Positions 41,767 to 50,379 of a stretch of 64,000 nucleotides of DNA are shown here, in pieces. The position numbers and the translations under genes were made by a program. The notes beneath the pieces were generated by a model, which saw nothing but the letters and a program-made list of their open reading frames with translations, ran no database searches and had not been told where the DNA came from. Source of the DNA: Peribacillus sp044761985 (lineage in GTDB: Bacteria; Bacillota; Bacilli; Bacillales; DSM-1321); assembly GCF_044761985.1 (NCBI RefSeq), contig NZ_JBIWDK010000007.1, forward strand, positions 1-64,000, given 5' to 3'. The stretch's first letter is position 1. Each line of letters begins with the position of its first letter.

Positions 41767-41804
41767 TTGTACGAATAGAAAATTTATGTACGGTTATCGT
41801 ACAA
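41767..41804. promoter_or_regulatory. Putative IclR operator in the divergent regulator/catA spacer
   Basis: TTGTACGA (41767-41774) is mirrored by TCGTACAA (41797-41804). A tighter palindrome TGTACG-gttat-CGTACA spans 41787-41803. Placed in the middle of the divergent promoter region. Confidence 0.5.
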
Positions 41805-41921
41805 TTTGTTCATTCATTTTGCAAGTCCTCCAAGAAAAGATTACCTATACGATTCACTTGCAAATGTATGCGGTTACAAAGTGTAAATATAGTTGGCCAT
41901 TTAAAATCTGAGGGGGAAACA

Positions 41922-42695
41922 ATGATGTCAGAAACAATTGTACAAAATAAGCGTGTATTAGAAGCGTATGAAAGCTTTGCTAAGCATCTGAAGAATTTTT
42001 TAGATGAACAACAATTTAATCATGAAGAGTATACGAATTTCGTGAATTGGGCAGATCGTCTGGGTAAAAGTGGAGAAATCCCGCTGTTTTTGGATGTCTT
42101 CATCGAGACCTATGTATTGGAAGCTAAATATAAAGGGTTGCCTGGTACAGAGCCTTCCCTTCTTGGACCTTACTTTGTGGAAGGTTCGCCGTTACTAGAA
42201 AAGCAACCGTTCATTATACCGGAAAGACCGGATGAAGCAGGAGATAAGTTGGTGTTTTATGGAAATGCAAGTTCTGTTAACGGACAACCATTGGCCAATA
42301 CAAAAGTGGAATGGTGGCAGGATGACAGCGACGGCCTATACTCGAACTTTGATTCAAAAGCACCTGACTTTAACCTAAGAGGTCATTTCTATACGGACGA
42401 GAACGGAGACTTCGAGGTGCATGCGAGAGTTCCTATTCCTTACCAAATCCCTACGAGTGGTCCAACAGGTGAATTTGTAAGAGCGGCTGGGTACCATGCA
42501 TACCGTCCTGCCCACATCCATATGAAACTCGAGCATGAAGGTCATGAAACACTGATCACTCAAGTCTTTTTTGAAGGGGATGAGTGGTTAGAAACGGATG
42601 TAGCCAAAGGCGTTCGAACTTCCTTGTTAACGAAACTTGAACAAGTGGGGGACCATAAAGAGGCATCCTTGAATTTTGTATTGAGAACCCTCTAA
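41922..42695 (+). CDS. catA: Intradiol ring-cleavage dioxygenase (catechol 1,2-dioxygenase)
   Basis: About 257 residues; ATG 41922 or 41925 after AGGGGG. N-terminal helical dimerisation region (about 1-70), then the beta-barrel with the Fe(III) ligands of intradiol enzymes. The first Tyr is in LLGPYFVEGSP; the second Tyr and two His are in GYHAYRPAHIHMK. NLRGHFYTDENGDFEV and FFEGDEWL are also typical. It opens catechol between the hydroxyls to cis,cis-muconate. Followed by genes for later beta-ketoadipate steps, including muconate cycloisomerase, which supports catechol over hydroxyquinol as substrate. Confidence 0.87.
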   Translation: MMSETIVQNKRVLEAYESFAKHLKNFLDEQQFNHEEYTNFVNWADRLGKSGEIPLFLDVFIETYVLEAKYKGLPGTEPSLLGPYFVEGSPLLEKQPFIIPERPDEAGDKLVFYGNASSVNGQPLANTKVEWWQDDSDGLYSNFDSKAPDFNLRGHFYTDENGDFEVHARVPIPYQIPTSGPTGEFVRAAGYHAYRPAHIHMKLEHEGHETLITQVFFEGDEWLETDVAKGVRTSLLTKLEQVGDHKEASLNFVLRTL

Positions 42696-42716
42696 TACTT
42701 GATGAATCGAATTCCT

Positions 42717-42748
42717 AGGCTGTCGAGAGCATTTCGGCAGCCTTTATT
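42717..42748 (+). terminator. Intra-cluster hairpin after catA
   Basis: AGGCTG-t-CGA / TCG-g-CAGCCT stem followed by TTTATTT. It may reduce but need not stop transcription into the next genes. Confidence 0.6.
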
Positions 42749-42805
42749 TCATAACACTAAAGATTCCTTCCATACGTATAACGGATAAAGGTGAGGTGCC
42801 AATAC

Positions 42806-43669
42806 ATGAACTCTTATAAAAAAATGATCAACGGGAACGAAATCCAAGTGGTGGATTACCCGGGGGAAAAAGGTCCGATTATCGCAATTCATGGACTAAC
42901 AGGTACACATAAAAACATGCACCATTACGCGGATGCCTATAAAGGGGAATACAGATTCATTTCGGTCGACCTGCGGGGACGGGGAAATAGTGCGGATACA
43001 GATCCCGAGCCTTCCATCTTTCGTCATGCCGAAGATATCCTGGCATTAATAGAAGAAATGAATATCGAAAACCCTATCCTCTTGGGTCACTCCATGGGAG
43101 CTTTTATATCGGCCATTGTGGCCAGTAAATTAAATACAGTAAAAGCCGTCATTTTGCTGGATGGTGCTGCTACAATGTCCGAACACCAAAAAAGGATTGT
43201 TCAGCCTTCGTTGGGACGATTGAGTAAAGAATACGAATCTCAAGAACATTATGTCGAAGAAATCAAAAGGATTTACGGAAACCTAGGAATCACGTGGACA
43301 GAAACACTGGAGGATGCCGTCGAGTATGAAGTGGCTCCAGTAGCTGACCATTGGGAGAATAAATCAACCGAATCAAGAATCCTCGCTGACTTTGAAAGCT
43401 TTTATACCTTTAGTCCAAAAGAGATTTGTTCACAGATCCAATGCCCCGTATTGCTTGTGTATGCTGAGGGCGACATCGGGTCCATGCCTCCGTTATTCCT
43501 TCTGTCCGACTATGAGGAAACGCAGAAGTATACGGAACGAATCGAAACGGTCGTTTCGGACTGCAATCACTACACCATGGTTTTTGAAAAGCGTGATGAC
43601 ATCAATCGGGATATTAAATCCTTTTTGAAGAGGGTCGAACAAACACCTTTTACGTTTTTGAAGCAGTAA
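42806..43669 (+). CDS. pcaD: Alpha/beta hydrolase, probable 3-oxoadipate enol-lactone hydrolase
   Basis: 287 residues from ATG 42806 (GGTGAGGTG upstream). Alpha/beta hydrolase fold: oxyanion HGLTGTHKN, nucleophile elbow GHSMG, acid Asp in VYAEGDIG and catalytic His in DCNHYTMVF. Within the catechol cluster the expected reaction is hydrolysis of 3-oxoadipate enol-lactone. Sequence alone does not prove this, since the same fold also serves muconolactone or other ester hydrolases. The gene is followed after about 85 bp by the decarboxylase-family gene. Confidence 0.72.
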   Translation: MNSYKKMINGNEIQVVDYPGEKGPIIAIHGLTGTHKNMHHYADAYKGEYRFISVDLRGRGNSADTDPEPSIFRHAEDILALIEEMNIENPILLGHSMGAFISAIVASKLNTVKAVILLDGAATMSEHQKRIVQPSLGRLSKEYESQEHYVEEIKRIYGNLGITWTETLEDAVEYEVAPVADHWENKSTESRILADFESFYTFSPKEICSQIQCPVLLVYAEGDIGSMPPLFLLSDYEETQKYTERIETVVSDCNHYTMVFEKRDDINRDIKSFLKRVEQTPFTFLKQ

Positions 43670-43755
43670 AGAAGTGAGGAGACCTACCTGATGCGAGTGG
43701 GGGATAACCATCAAACTATAAAAATGGCAATCTACATAAGAAGGGAGAATGATGA

Positions 43756-44487
43756 ATGAGTAAAGGGTTGGATTATTTTAAGGAAGTTTATGATGAGGTG
43801 CCGGGCTGGGTGCAAAAAATGCATGATTACAGTCCGGTTGTCTTAGACCACTATACGGGGTTGCGCGGTGAAATTATGCAGGATGGCGCGTTATCACGTA
43901 AAGAGAAGGATGTACTCGTGGCCAGCATGAACGCAGCAAGACTATATCCACGTAGCATGGTGTATCACACCAAGGGCGCCATGGATTATGGTTCAACGAT
44001 TCCGGAACTAGTCGAATACCTACTAGTTTCCTATTTATATAAGGGGCTTCCGTCACTTAAAGTGTCGCTTGAGTCTTTGGCATATGCCCTGGAATTATCG
44101 GGTACACCAGTTGAACAGCCAGCAAATGATCCTGAAACGATTGAAGACGTGATTTCTACGATGATTGCCTGGATGGGAGAGCTGGATACACGTTTTTTAG
44201 TAGATACATGGAACGTCATTCAAACGAATGAAGCCGAGAGGATCGAGGAGAAAATCCTTAGTGAGGGAACCGTGTCTTCTAGATTGAAATACCTGAACAT
44301 GGTGGGCAATTACATTACCGAATTGAGGGGTGAGGAGGCCATTGCCTGGATAGAAAGAGCGAGACAGGCCGGAGCTTCAGAGGCGGATCTAGCTGATGTG
44401 GGATACATATGCATTCTGACGGCCGGCATTCCAGCCTGGTTTGAAATCAGCGATTCCCTGAAACGGGCAAGGGAGGGACAGGCATGA
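43756..44487 (+). CDS. Carboxymuconolactone decarboxylase-family protein
   Basis: 243 residues, about twice the single CMD unit. The first unit has LSRKEKDVLVASMNAARLYPRSMVYHTKGAMDYG; the second is degenerate (YLNMVGNYITELRGEEAIAW). The Cys-x-x-Cys of AhpD is absent. In the protocatechuate branch PcaC decarboxylates carboxymuconolactone. In this catechol-type cluster that step is not needed, while muconolactone isomerase (CatC) is missing, so the job here is open. It overlaps the next gene by 4 bp (ATGA). Confidence 0.75.
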   Translation: MSKGLDYFKEVYDEVPGWVQKMHDYSPVVLDHYTGLRGEIMQDGALSRKEKDVLVASMNAARLYPRSMVYHTKGAMDYGSTIPELVEYLLVSYLYKGLPSLKVSLESLAYALELSGTPVEQPANDPETIEDVISTMIAWMGELDTRFLVDTWNVIQTNEAERIEEKILSEGTVSSRLKYLNMVGNYITELRGEEAIAWIERARQAGASEADLADVGYICILTAGIPAWFEISDSLKRAREGQA

Positions 44488-45170
44488 CGAAAGTGACACA
44501 AGATTTGCAAGAAGCCTTATCATACGTCAAAAGCGGTCAAACGATTTTGGTGGGGGGCTTTGGATTAGTGGGTGCACCACTTACGCTAATTGAAGGATTG
44601 ACTAAAAAAGACGTGAAGGATTTGACGATTGTCAGTAATAATCTCGGGGAAGCAGGAAAGGGTTTGGGAATCCTGCTCAACCAAAACAAAATCAAAAAGG
44701 GGATTGGCTCTTATTTTACAAGCAACCGTGATGTGGGTGCCAAATATCAAAGAGGGGAAATTGAACTGGAAATTCTGCCACAAGGGACATTGGCAGAATC
44801 CTTGCGTGCGGGTGGGGCGGGCCTCGGCGGGTATTACACGACTACAGGTGTCGGCACCGAGCTTGCAATCGGAAAAGAAGAGCGCAATATTGATGGCGTG
44901 AATTATATTCTGGAAAAAGCGATCCGCGCGGATGTTGCCATTATCCGGGCGCATAAAGCTGATACCCTAGGGAATCTCGTTTACTACAAAACGGCTCGTA
45001 ATTTCAACCCATTGATGGCAACCGCTGCGAAAAGAGTCATCGTAGAAGTGGATGAGATCGTCGAATCTGGTGAATTGGATCCAGAGGAAATCGTCACACC
45101 CCATCTTTATATCGATACCATTATCCAAGCACAGCAAATCTTGACAAAGGTAGGGGTAGTGAGCAAATGA
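44484..45170 (+). CDS. pcaI: 3-oxoadipate (3-oxoacid) CoA-transferase subunit A
   Basis: 228 residues. Class-I CoA-transferase alpha subunit, with ILVGGFGLVGAPLTLIEGL (CoA-binding GGF motif), SNNLGEAGKGLGILL, GAGLGGYYTTTGVGTELA and ADTLGNLVYYKTARNFNPLMA. The beta subunit gene overlaps by 4 bp. The heterodimer moves CoA from succinyl-CoA to 3-oxoadipate; the sequence is also compatible with acetoacetate CoA-transferase, and the cluster decides in favour of oxoadipate. Confidence 0.85.
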   Translation: MTKVTQDLQEALSYVKSGQTILVGGFGLVGAPLTLIEGLTKKDVKDLTIVSNNLGEAGKGLGILLNQNKIKKGIGSYFTSNRDVGAKYQRGEIELEILPQGTLAESLRAGGAGLGGYYTTTGVGTELAIGKEERNIDGVNYILEKAIRADVAIIRAHKADTLGNLVYYKTARNFNPLMATAAKRVIVEVDEIVESGELDPEEIVTPHLYIDTIIQAQQILTKVGVVSK

Positions 45171-45808
45171 ATAAACAAATGAGCAAACATGAGGTGCAGC
45201 ATCTGATTGCGAAGCGTGTGGCCAAGGAATTGCACGGTCCTTGTACCGTCAATTTAGGAATCGGCATCCCCACACTAGTAGCCGAATATCTCGAGGATGA
45301 GAACGTATTCCTGCACACCGAGAATGGCATGTTGGGTGTAACGGATGTTGAAGAGGAAGATATCGATCCGAACCTTGTCAATGCAGGCAAACTACCAGTC
45401 GGTGAAGCGGTGGGGACCTCCTTCTTCGATAGTTCCGATTCATTCGCGATGATCCGCGGCGGTCATGTCGATGTGGCGATACTTGGTGCCTTACAGGTTG
45501 CACAGTCAGGAATCATTGCGAATTGGGCAGTTCCAGGTAAGAATATCTTGGGGGTAGGCGGTGCCATGGATCTATTGGTCGGTGCGAAAAAAGTCATTAT
45601 AACGATGAGCCACACTTCGAAAGACGGCCAAAGCAAAATTCTGAAAGCATGCACCTACCCGATAACATCGACCAGAAGCGTGGATATGATCGTGACAGAG
45701 TTGGCGGTATTCGAAGTGGTCGATCAACAATTAAAGCTGGTTGAACTGATGCCAGGTGTAACGCTTGCAGAAGTAAAGGAAAAAACAGAAGCCGATTTTA
45801 TTGTGTAA
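45167..45808 (+). CDS. pcaJ: 3-oxoadipate (3-oxoacid) CoA-transferase subunit B
   Basis: 213 residues, beta subunit of the class-I CoA-transferase. The catalytic Glu lies in LHTENGMLGV, with NLGIGIPTLVAEYL before it and FDSSDSFAMIRGGHVDVAILGALQV after. Overlaps the alpha gene (ATGA), so the two are co-translated. A beta-ketoadipyl-CoA thiolase (PcaF) to finish the pathway is not in the window. Confidence 0.85.
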   Translation: MNKQMSKHEVQHLIAKRVAKELHGPCTVNLGIGIPTLVAEYLEDENVFLHTENGMLGVTDVEEEDIDPNLVNAGKLPVGEAVGTSFFDSSDSFAMIRGGHVDVAILGALQVAQSGIIANWAVPGKNILGVGGAMDLLVGAKKVIITMSHTSKDGQSKILKACTYPITSTRSVDMIVTELAVFEVVDQQLKLVELMPGVTLAEVKEKTEADFIV

Positions 45809-45829
45809 AAAGGTGAGAGTGAGGTAACT

Positions 45830-46945
45830 ATGAAAATACGTTCAGTAGATATATATATACTAGATTTACCGACGATCCGTCCGCATCAATTGGCGATGCA
45901 TACCATTGTTGAACAGACCCTTGTTGTGGCCTGCCTAACGGACGAAGCGGGAAATGAAGGATGGTCGGAAGTCGCGACGATAGGCGGTGCTTCATACGGG
46001 GAATCCACGCCGGAAGCGATTAAGGTCAATATTGACCGTTATATATCCCCTTTGATCATCGGTAAGGAACCCGTACACTTTGACAAAATCATGTATGACA
46101 TCTCGAAACACGTAAGAGGCAACTACTTTGCCAAATCCTTGATAGAGGCGGCGATGGTCGATTTAACGGCTAGAAGCAAAGAGGTGCCTGCCTTTGAATT
46201 ATTTGGCGGCCAGATTCATAAATCGCTGCCAGTCGCCTGGACTTTGGCGAGCGGTGATACGGATAGAGATATTGAAGAAGCGAAGGAACTCTTACACCAG
46301 AAACGTCATAATATCTTCAAATTGAAAATCGGTAAAGGCGATCCGAGTAAAAACGTTGAACATGTATTGGAGATTAAAAAAGCCGTCGGGGATGAAGCAC
46401 GTCTTACTGTAGATGTGAATCAGGCGTGGGATGAAGATACAGCGAATGCCTGCATTGCACGCTTAGAAGACGGTGGAGTCTCCATGATCGAACAGCCACT
46501 CCCAACATGGAACAACGAAGGAATGGCACGCTTGACGAGCCGATTCAAGGTGCCAATCATGGCGGATGAATCGGCGAACTCCATACAAGATTGCTTCCAA
46601 ATCGCGAAACATAGAGCAGGCAATTCCATCGCCCTGAAAGTGTGCAAAGCGGGCGGAATGACTCAAACGAAAAAAGTGGCAGCCATTGCCGAAGCGGCTG
46701 GAATCGGCTTATACGGGGGGACGATGATCGAATCCAGCTTAGGGACGGCCATCTGTGCACAATTATATGCAACGATACCGGAAATGAAATTCGGCACGGA
46801 ATTATTTGGCCCATTATTGTTCAAAGATACTATCACTGTGAATGACATCCAATATGAAAACTTTGAAATCATCATTCCAGATGGAGTTGGATTCGGGGTG
46901 GAAATCGATAAAGAGAAAGTACAGCACTATTCGAGAGAAATTTGA
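45830..46945 (+). CDS. catB: Muconate cycloisomerase (enolase superfamily)
   Basis: 371 residues. MLE subgroup of the enolase superfamily: the base Lys-x-Lys in FKLKIG, metal ligands Asp in TVDVNQAWDE, Glu in MIEQPL and Asp-Glu in MADESAN, and the second base Lys in ALKVCKAGG. Converts cis,cis-muconate to muconolactone. It is unusual that this second-step enzyme is encoded last in the operon. Dipeptide epimerases share the fold, but the context with catA is decisive. SD AAGGTGAG. Confidence 0.85.
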   Translation: MKIRSVDIYILDLPTIRPHQLAMHTIVEQTLVVACLTDEAGNEGWSEVATIGGASYGESTPEAIKVNIDRYISPLIIGKEPVHFDKIMYDISKHVRGNYFAKSLIEAAMVDLTARSKEVPAFELFGGQIHKSLPVAWTLASGDTDRDIEEAKELLHQKRHNIFKLKIGKGDPSKNVEHVLEIKKAVGDEARLTVDVNQAWDEDTANACIARLEDGGVSMIEQPLPTWNNEGMARLTSRFKVPIMADESANSIQDCFQIAKHRAGNSIALKVCKAGGMTQTKKVAAIAEAAGIGLYGGTMIESSLGTAICAQLYATIPEMKFGTELFGPLLFKDTITVNDIQYENFEIIIPDGVGFGVEIDKEKVQHYSREI

Positions 46946-46967
46946 TAGATAAATGTGACTTTGACTG

Positions 46968-46999
46968 AGGCCCACCTTGATGAAGGGGGCCTTATTTTT
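46968..46999 (+). terminator. Terminator of the catechol operon
   Basis: AGGCCC-a-CCTT / AAGG-g-GGCCT stem, GATG loop, followed by TATTTTT. Confidence 0.8.
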
Positions 47000-47184
47000 G
47001 ACTAAACAATTCATAGTTGTAGGAAAATGCCGATTGTATAGATGGATGGTCATATTTTTAGAGGGACTATTGCTTTAGAATAAAGGGAAAAATGGCAACC
47101 ATGGAGAAAGTAAAACAGGGACATATCATATCAATGACGACGCGTTATGGTAAACGAAAACTCGCAGAGAAAGGGATCCTTCCT

Positions 47185-48768
47185 ATGAAGAAACTTTGGT
47201 ATGGCGGCACAATTTACACAATGGAGAAAGAACATGAAACGGTAGAAGCCGTCCTTGTCGAGGGTGACAACATACTCGCTACGGGATCATTCAATGAATT
47301 GAACGTCCAGGCAGACGAATTAGTGGACTTAAAAGGGGCCGTCATGTATCCGGGGTTCGTTGACAGCCATCTTCATATGCTGTTCCAAGGCGAAAAGTTA
47401 ATTCGTCTTGATTTAACGAAAGCCAATTCGGCAACCGAGATGCTGGAGATGGTGAGCGAGGCAGCGAAGACAGCCCCGACCGATAGCTGGTTATACGGGG
47501 AAGGCTGGAATGAAAATAACTTCGCTGACCAGCGCATTCCGACGATCGGGGAACTGGATGCGATTCGAAAAGAACCGATCCTGTTGACGCGGGTTTGCCA
47601 TCACGTCGTGTTGGGCAATTCAGCTGCGCTTGAAGCAGGCGGCATCACATCAGACAGCCAACCTCCAGCAGGTGGGGAAATCGGGAGAGGTGCGGATGGC
47701 AGGTTAAATGGCCTGTTGTTCGACCAAGCGATGAACCCTGTTACGGAAGCTGTGCCAAAAGAAGGGGAAGCGTACATAGAATCATTGACGAACACACTGA
47801 ACCTTGCTGTGGATAACATGCTTTCTTATGGCCTGACGGGTGGGCACACAGAGGAAATGAACTATTTCGGAGACTTTCGGAACCCACTCACGGCGTTTCA
47901 CCGCGTCGTTGGCAAGAAGAAGCATTTCCGCGTGAATATATTGCGGCATAACGCCGTTTTTGAAAAAATGATCGAAGCGAATGCAGAGTTTGACGAGCCC
48001 TATGTAGAACCGGGCGCGATGAAGATCTTTGCCGACGGGGCCCTTGGCGGGTCGACGGCGGCCCTATCCGAGTCATATGCCGATCAACCGGATAACAAAG
48101 GACTCTTCATCCAAACCGATGAAGAGTTGGAGACGTTGGTGAAATTGGCACGCAAGCATAACGAAGTCGTTGCCGTCCATATGATTGGGGACGCGGCGAC
48201 GGAACAAGTCCTTCGGGTCATTGAAAAATACCCGGCACCAAGCGGCAAGCGGGACCGCTTCATCCACTGTTGCATATTGCGAGAGGACCTAGTCGAAAGA
48301 ATGGCCAAACTACCACTTGTCGTGGACATCCAACCGGCATTCGTCCCATCGGACTTCCCGTGGGTCATCGATCGCCTAGGTGAAGAGCGCCTTTCCTTAG
48401 CCTATCCATGGAAAACGTTGCTGGACCGGGGCATCATGTGTGCAGCGGGAACGGATGCACCGGTAGAGGACATCGATCCACTCGTAACCATCTATGCAGC
48501 AGTCGAACGGAAAAAACCAGGCACCGAGCATGATGGCTACATACCGGAACAAAAGCTATCCCGTTTCGAAGCCATCCGACTGTACACGATCGGCAGTAGC
48601 CAGGCGATCAACAAAGAGCATGAGCGTGGCTACATCAAACCAGGCTACGTCGCAGACTTCACGATATTCGACCGTGACCTATTCGTTGGCACGACAGACG
48701 AGATGCTGACAGCCAAAGCCGTGAAAACGGTCGTGGCGGGAAGGGTCGTATTCGAAAGGGGAAAATGA
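47185..48768 (+). CDS. ytcJ: YtcJ-like metal-dependent amidohydrolase
   Basis: 527 residues from ATG 47185 (AAAGGGAT upstream); the frame upstream is longer but not supported. MKKLWYGGTIYTMEKE at the start is like B. subtilis YtcJ. Amidohydrolase_3 features: PGFVDSHLHM (metal-binding HxH), a central Lys/His region (VAVHMIGDAA), RFIHCC, and the late metal Asp in AAGTDAPVEDIDP. The C-terminus returns to the composite beta-sandwich (GYVADFTIFDRDLF). Relatives hydrolyse N-substituted formamides or related amides; the substrate here is unknown. Monocistronic. Confidence 0.88.
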   Translation: MKKLWYGGTIYTMEKEHETVEAVLVEGDNILATGSFNELNVQADELVDLKGAVMYPGFVDSHLHMLFQGEKLIRLDLTKANSATEMLEMVSEAAKTAPTDSWLYGEGWNENNFADQRIPTIGELDAIRKEPILLTRVCHHVVLGNSAALEAGGITSDSQPPAGGEIGRGADGRLNGLLFDQAMNPVTEAVPKEGEAYIESLTNTLNLAVDNMLSYGLTGGHTEEMNYFGDFRNPLTAFHRVVGKKKHFRVNILRHNAVFEKMIEANAEFDEPYVEPGAMKIFADGALGGSTAALSESYADQPDNKGLFIQTDEELETLVKLARKHNEVVAVHMIGDAATEQVLRVIEKYPAPSGKRDRFIHCCILREDLVERMAKLPLVVDIQPAFVPSDFPWVIDRLGEERLSLAYPWKTLLDRGIMCAAGTDAPVEDIDPLVTIYAAVERKKPGTEHDGYIPEQKLSRFEAIRLYTIGSSQAINKEHERGYIKPGYVADFTIFDRDLFVGTTDEMLTAKAVKTVVAGRVVFERGK

Positions 48769-48779
48769 GACGAGAGGGA

Positions 48780-48810
48780 GATGCTTCGGTTATGGAGCAT
48801 CTTCTTTTTA
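48780..48810 (+). terminator. Terminator after ytcJ
   Basis: GATGCT / AGCATC stem with 10-nt loop followed by TTCTTTTT. Confidence 0.8.
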
Positions 48811-48841
48811 CAAGATTGCGAGCGATTTTCAAAACTTATAA

Positions 48842-48879
48842 TTATTGTTTTACAATAATCCTTTATTGTTTTATAATAA
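48842..48879 (+). promoter_or_regulatory. Twin palindromic operator with -10 box for the DUF2975/YozG unit
   Basis: TTATTGT-ttt-ACAATAA (48842-48858) and TTATTGT-ttt-ATAATAA (48863-48879), centres 21 bp apart. A TATAAT -10 lies in the second. Likely autoregulation by the XRE protein encoded by the second gene (inference). Confidence 0.55.
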
Positions 48880-48920
48880 AAAGGAAATAAATGTAAAGTG
48901 ATAAAGGAGGGCTATATCTA

Positions 48921-49463
48921 ATGAGTCTTTTTACCAAGTCTGTTTTGAAATTCTTATCAATTATGTCTCTGATTGCTCAATTTTTTTGTGCGTTTGCCGG
49001 ATTAATGCTACTATTTGGGACTGGAGCTGTATTGTTAGTTCCGAATGGAGTTAAAAAACAATTACTACAGTATGTAGATGTTAACTCAAACTTAAACACA
49101 AACCCATCAGTATGGTTTTTAGTACTTTCTTGCTTAGTGGCGCTAGCAATCATTGCTTGTTTGTTTATCATTATGTATGCGCTACGTAAAATGATCGGTA
49201 ATATTTATATACAAGACTTCTTTGTTTACCAAAATCTTACGTGCCTCAAACAAATCCTAATCGCAATCACAAGCTTCACTATTTTGCAGTTCATCAGTCA
49301 GCTGTTCTTTGCAAAACTACACGCTTACAATGTCAGTAATGTTTTTTCGAATTCCAGTCCAGGTTTACTAGGAAACATTCTTCTATTAGCTATCGTATAT
49401 ACGCTTTATGTGGTTTTTAAATACGGAATATCCTTGCAAGACGATTCTAACAACGTGATTTAA
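48921..49463 (+). CDS. DUF2975 domain-containing membrane protein
   Basis: 180 residues with four membrane helices (about 13-40, 65-88, 110-130 and 143-165) and the short conserved segment ALRKMIGNIYIQDFFVYQNL between helices 2 and 3. DUF2975 genes in Bacillus are nearly always followed by a small YozG-like regulator, as here 13 bp downstream. The membrane protein may control the activity of the regulator. ATG with AAGGAGG. Confidence 0.85.
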   Translation: MSLFTKSVLKFLSIMSLIAQFFCAFAGLMLLFGTGAVLLVPNGVKKQLLQYVDVNSNLNTNPSVWFLVLSCLVALAIIACLFIIMYALRKMIGNIYIQDFFVYQNLTCLKQILIAITSFTILQFISQLFFAKLHAYNVSNVFSNSSPGLLGNILLLAIVYTLYVVFKYGISLQDDSNNVI

Positions 49464-49476
49464 GTGGGAGATCCTC

Positions 49477-49689
49477 ATGATAAAAATTAATCTAGATCGA
49501 GTCATGCTAGAAAGAAAAATTTCTTCAAAAGTGTTAGCGGAAAAAGTTGGAATTACCCAAGCTAACTTATCCATACTAAAAACAGGTAAAGCGCGTGGTA
49601 TTCGCTTTGACACATTAGAAAAAATCTGCCAGACATTACATTGTCAACCTGGTGACATACTCGAATATGAAGAAAAAACTGGCATATAA
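49477..49689 (+). CDS. yozG: YozG-like XRE-family transcriptional regulator
   Basis: 70 residues, nothing but one helix-turn-helix: MLERKISSKVLAEKVGITQANLSILKTGKARGIRFDTLEKIC with the usual Cro/CI pattern, then CQPGDILEYEE. It pairs with the DUF2975 membrane protein. Probable ligand DNA is the twin palindrome in front of the operon. GGGAG site before the ATG. Confidence 0.87.
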   Translation: MIKINLDRVMLERKISSKVLAEKVGITQANLSILKTGKARGIRFDTLEKICQTLHCQPGDILEYEEKTGI

Positions 49690-49710
49690 CAATGGTTATA
49701 TGCCAGTTTA
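49677..49710. terminator. Hairpin overlapping the yozG stop
   Basis: Perfect stem AACTGGCATATAAC / GTTATATGCCAGTT with AATG loop, short T-run; may serve both convergent genes. Confidence 0.65.
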
Positions 49711-49737
49711 CAACTATTCATTAATATGGACTGAAAG

Positions 49738-50277
49738 TTAACTACGCCACACGTCTCTAAAATATTCGGATAGGACACCTTCTCCTTGAAATCTATCTTC
49801 AAGAACCGCTTTCACCTGATCTTTCACCTGATGAAATTTCCCTTTAAGTTTTTGACCAGTATTGGGGAAAGATGCTAAGTATGAATATGCATATACGGGG
49901 TCATCAGGGCATCGTTCATAGGCACTTTTGTTCATCGAAATGCCTTTCTCCTCCCAATATTCATAGTCACCGAAATAATAGGGAAACAGCGAAATCATAT
50001 AACCAAAACACCAAAGAAAATCCTCATTTGTAATAAAATTAGCCAGTCCAAAATGCGTAACTTCCTTTAACACAGCTTCTAATTCATTAAAATCTATATC
50101 TTTAATCCCTAAAGGTCCCTCTTGGACTAAGACATACCAGCAAAAGAAACCAAGTCGAATAGCCACTTTCAAGTCTTGGGGATTCTGCCGCCAACTCTTT
50201 ATCAGGAGCGATTTTGCTTCATTCCATTTTTCTTGACTTTCTAATGTATCAACTTCCATCCATCGCCAATCAATCAC
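49738..50277 (-). CDS. Hypothetical protein, TPR-like helical
   Basis: 179 residues, cytosolic, rich in Trp, Phe and Tyr and predicted mainly helical. ESQEKWNEAKSLLIKSWRQNPQDLKVAIRLGFFCW looks like one TPR-type helical hairpin, and a second may be KSAYERCPDDPVYAYSYLA. Not a family I can name. Transcribed away from the GNAT gene that lies upstream on the same strand. No clear ribosome site was checked beyond GGTGG before the ATG. Confidence 0.65.
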   Translation of the reverse strand: MIDWRWMEVDTLESQEKWNEAKSLLIKSWRQNPQDLKVAIRLGFFCWYVLVQEGPLGIKDIDFNELEAVLKEVTHFGLANFITNEDFLWCFGYMISLFPYYFGDYEYWEEKGISMNKSAYERCPDDPVYAYSYLASFPNTGQKLKGKFHQVKDQVKAVLEDRFQGEGVLSEYFRDVWRS

Positions 50278-50379
50278 AATGGTTCACCACCTAACTTGGA
50301 TATGTACGAACTTCAGTGGAACAAGGCTCAGGCATTGAACATGGACGACGACTGTATGACTGATTTCGCTAAAGCTCCG

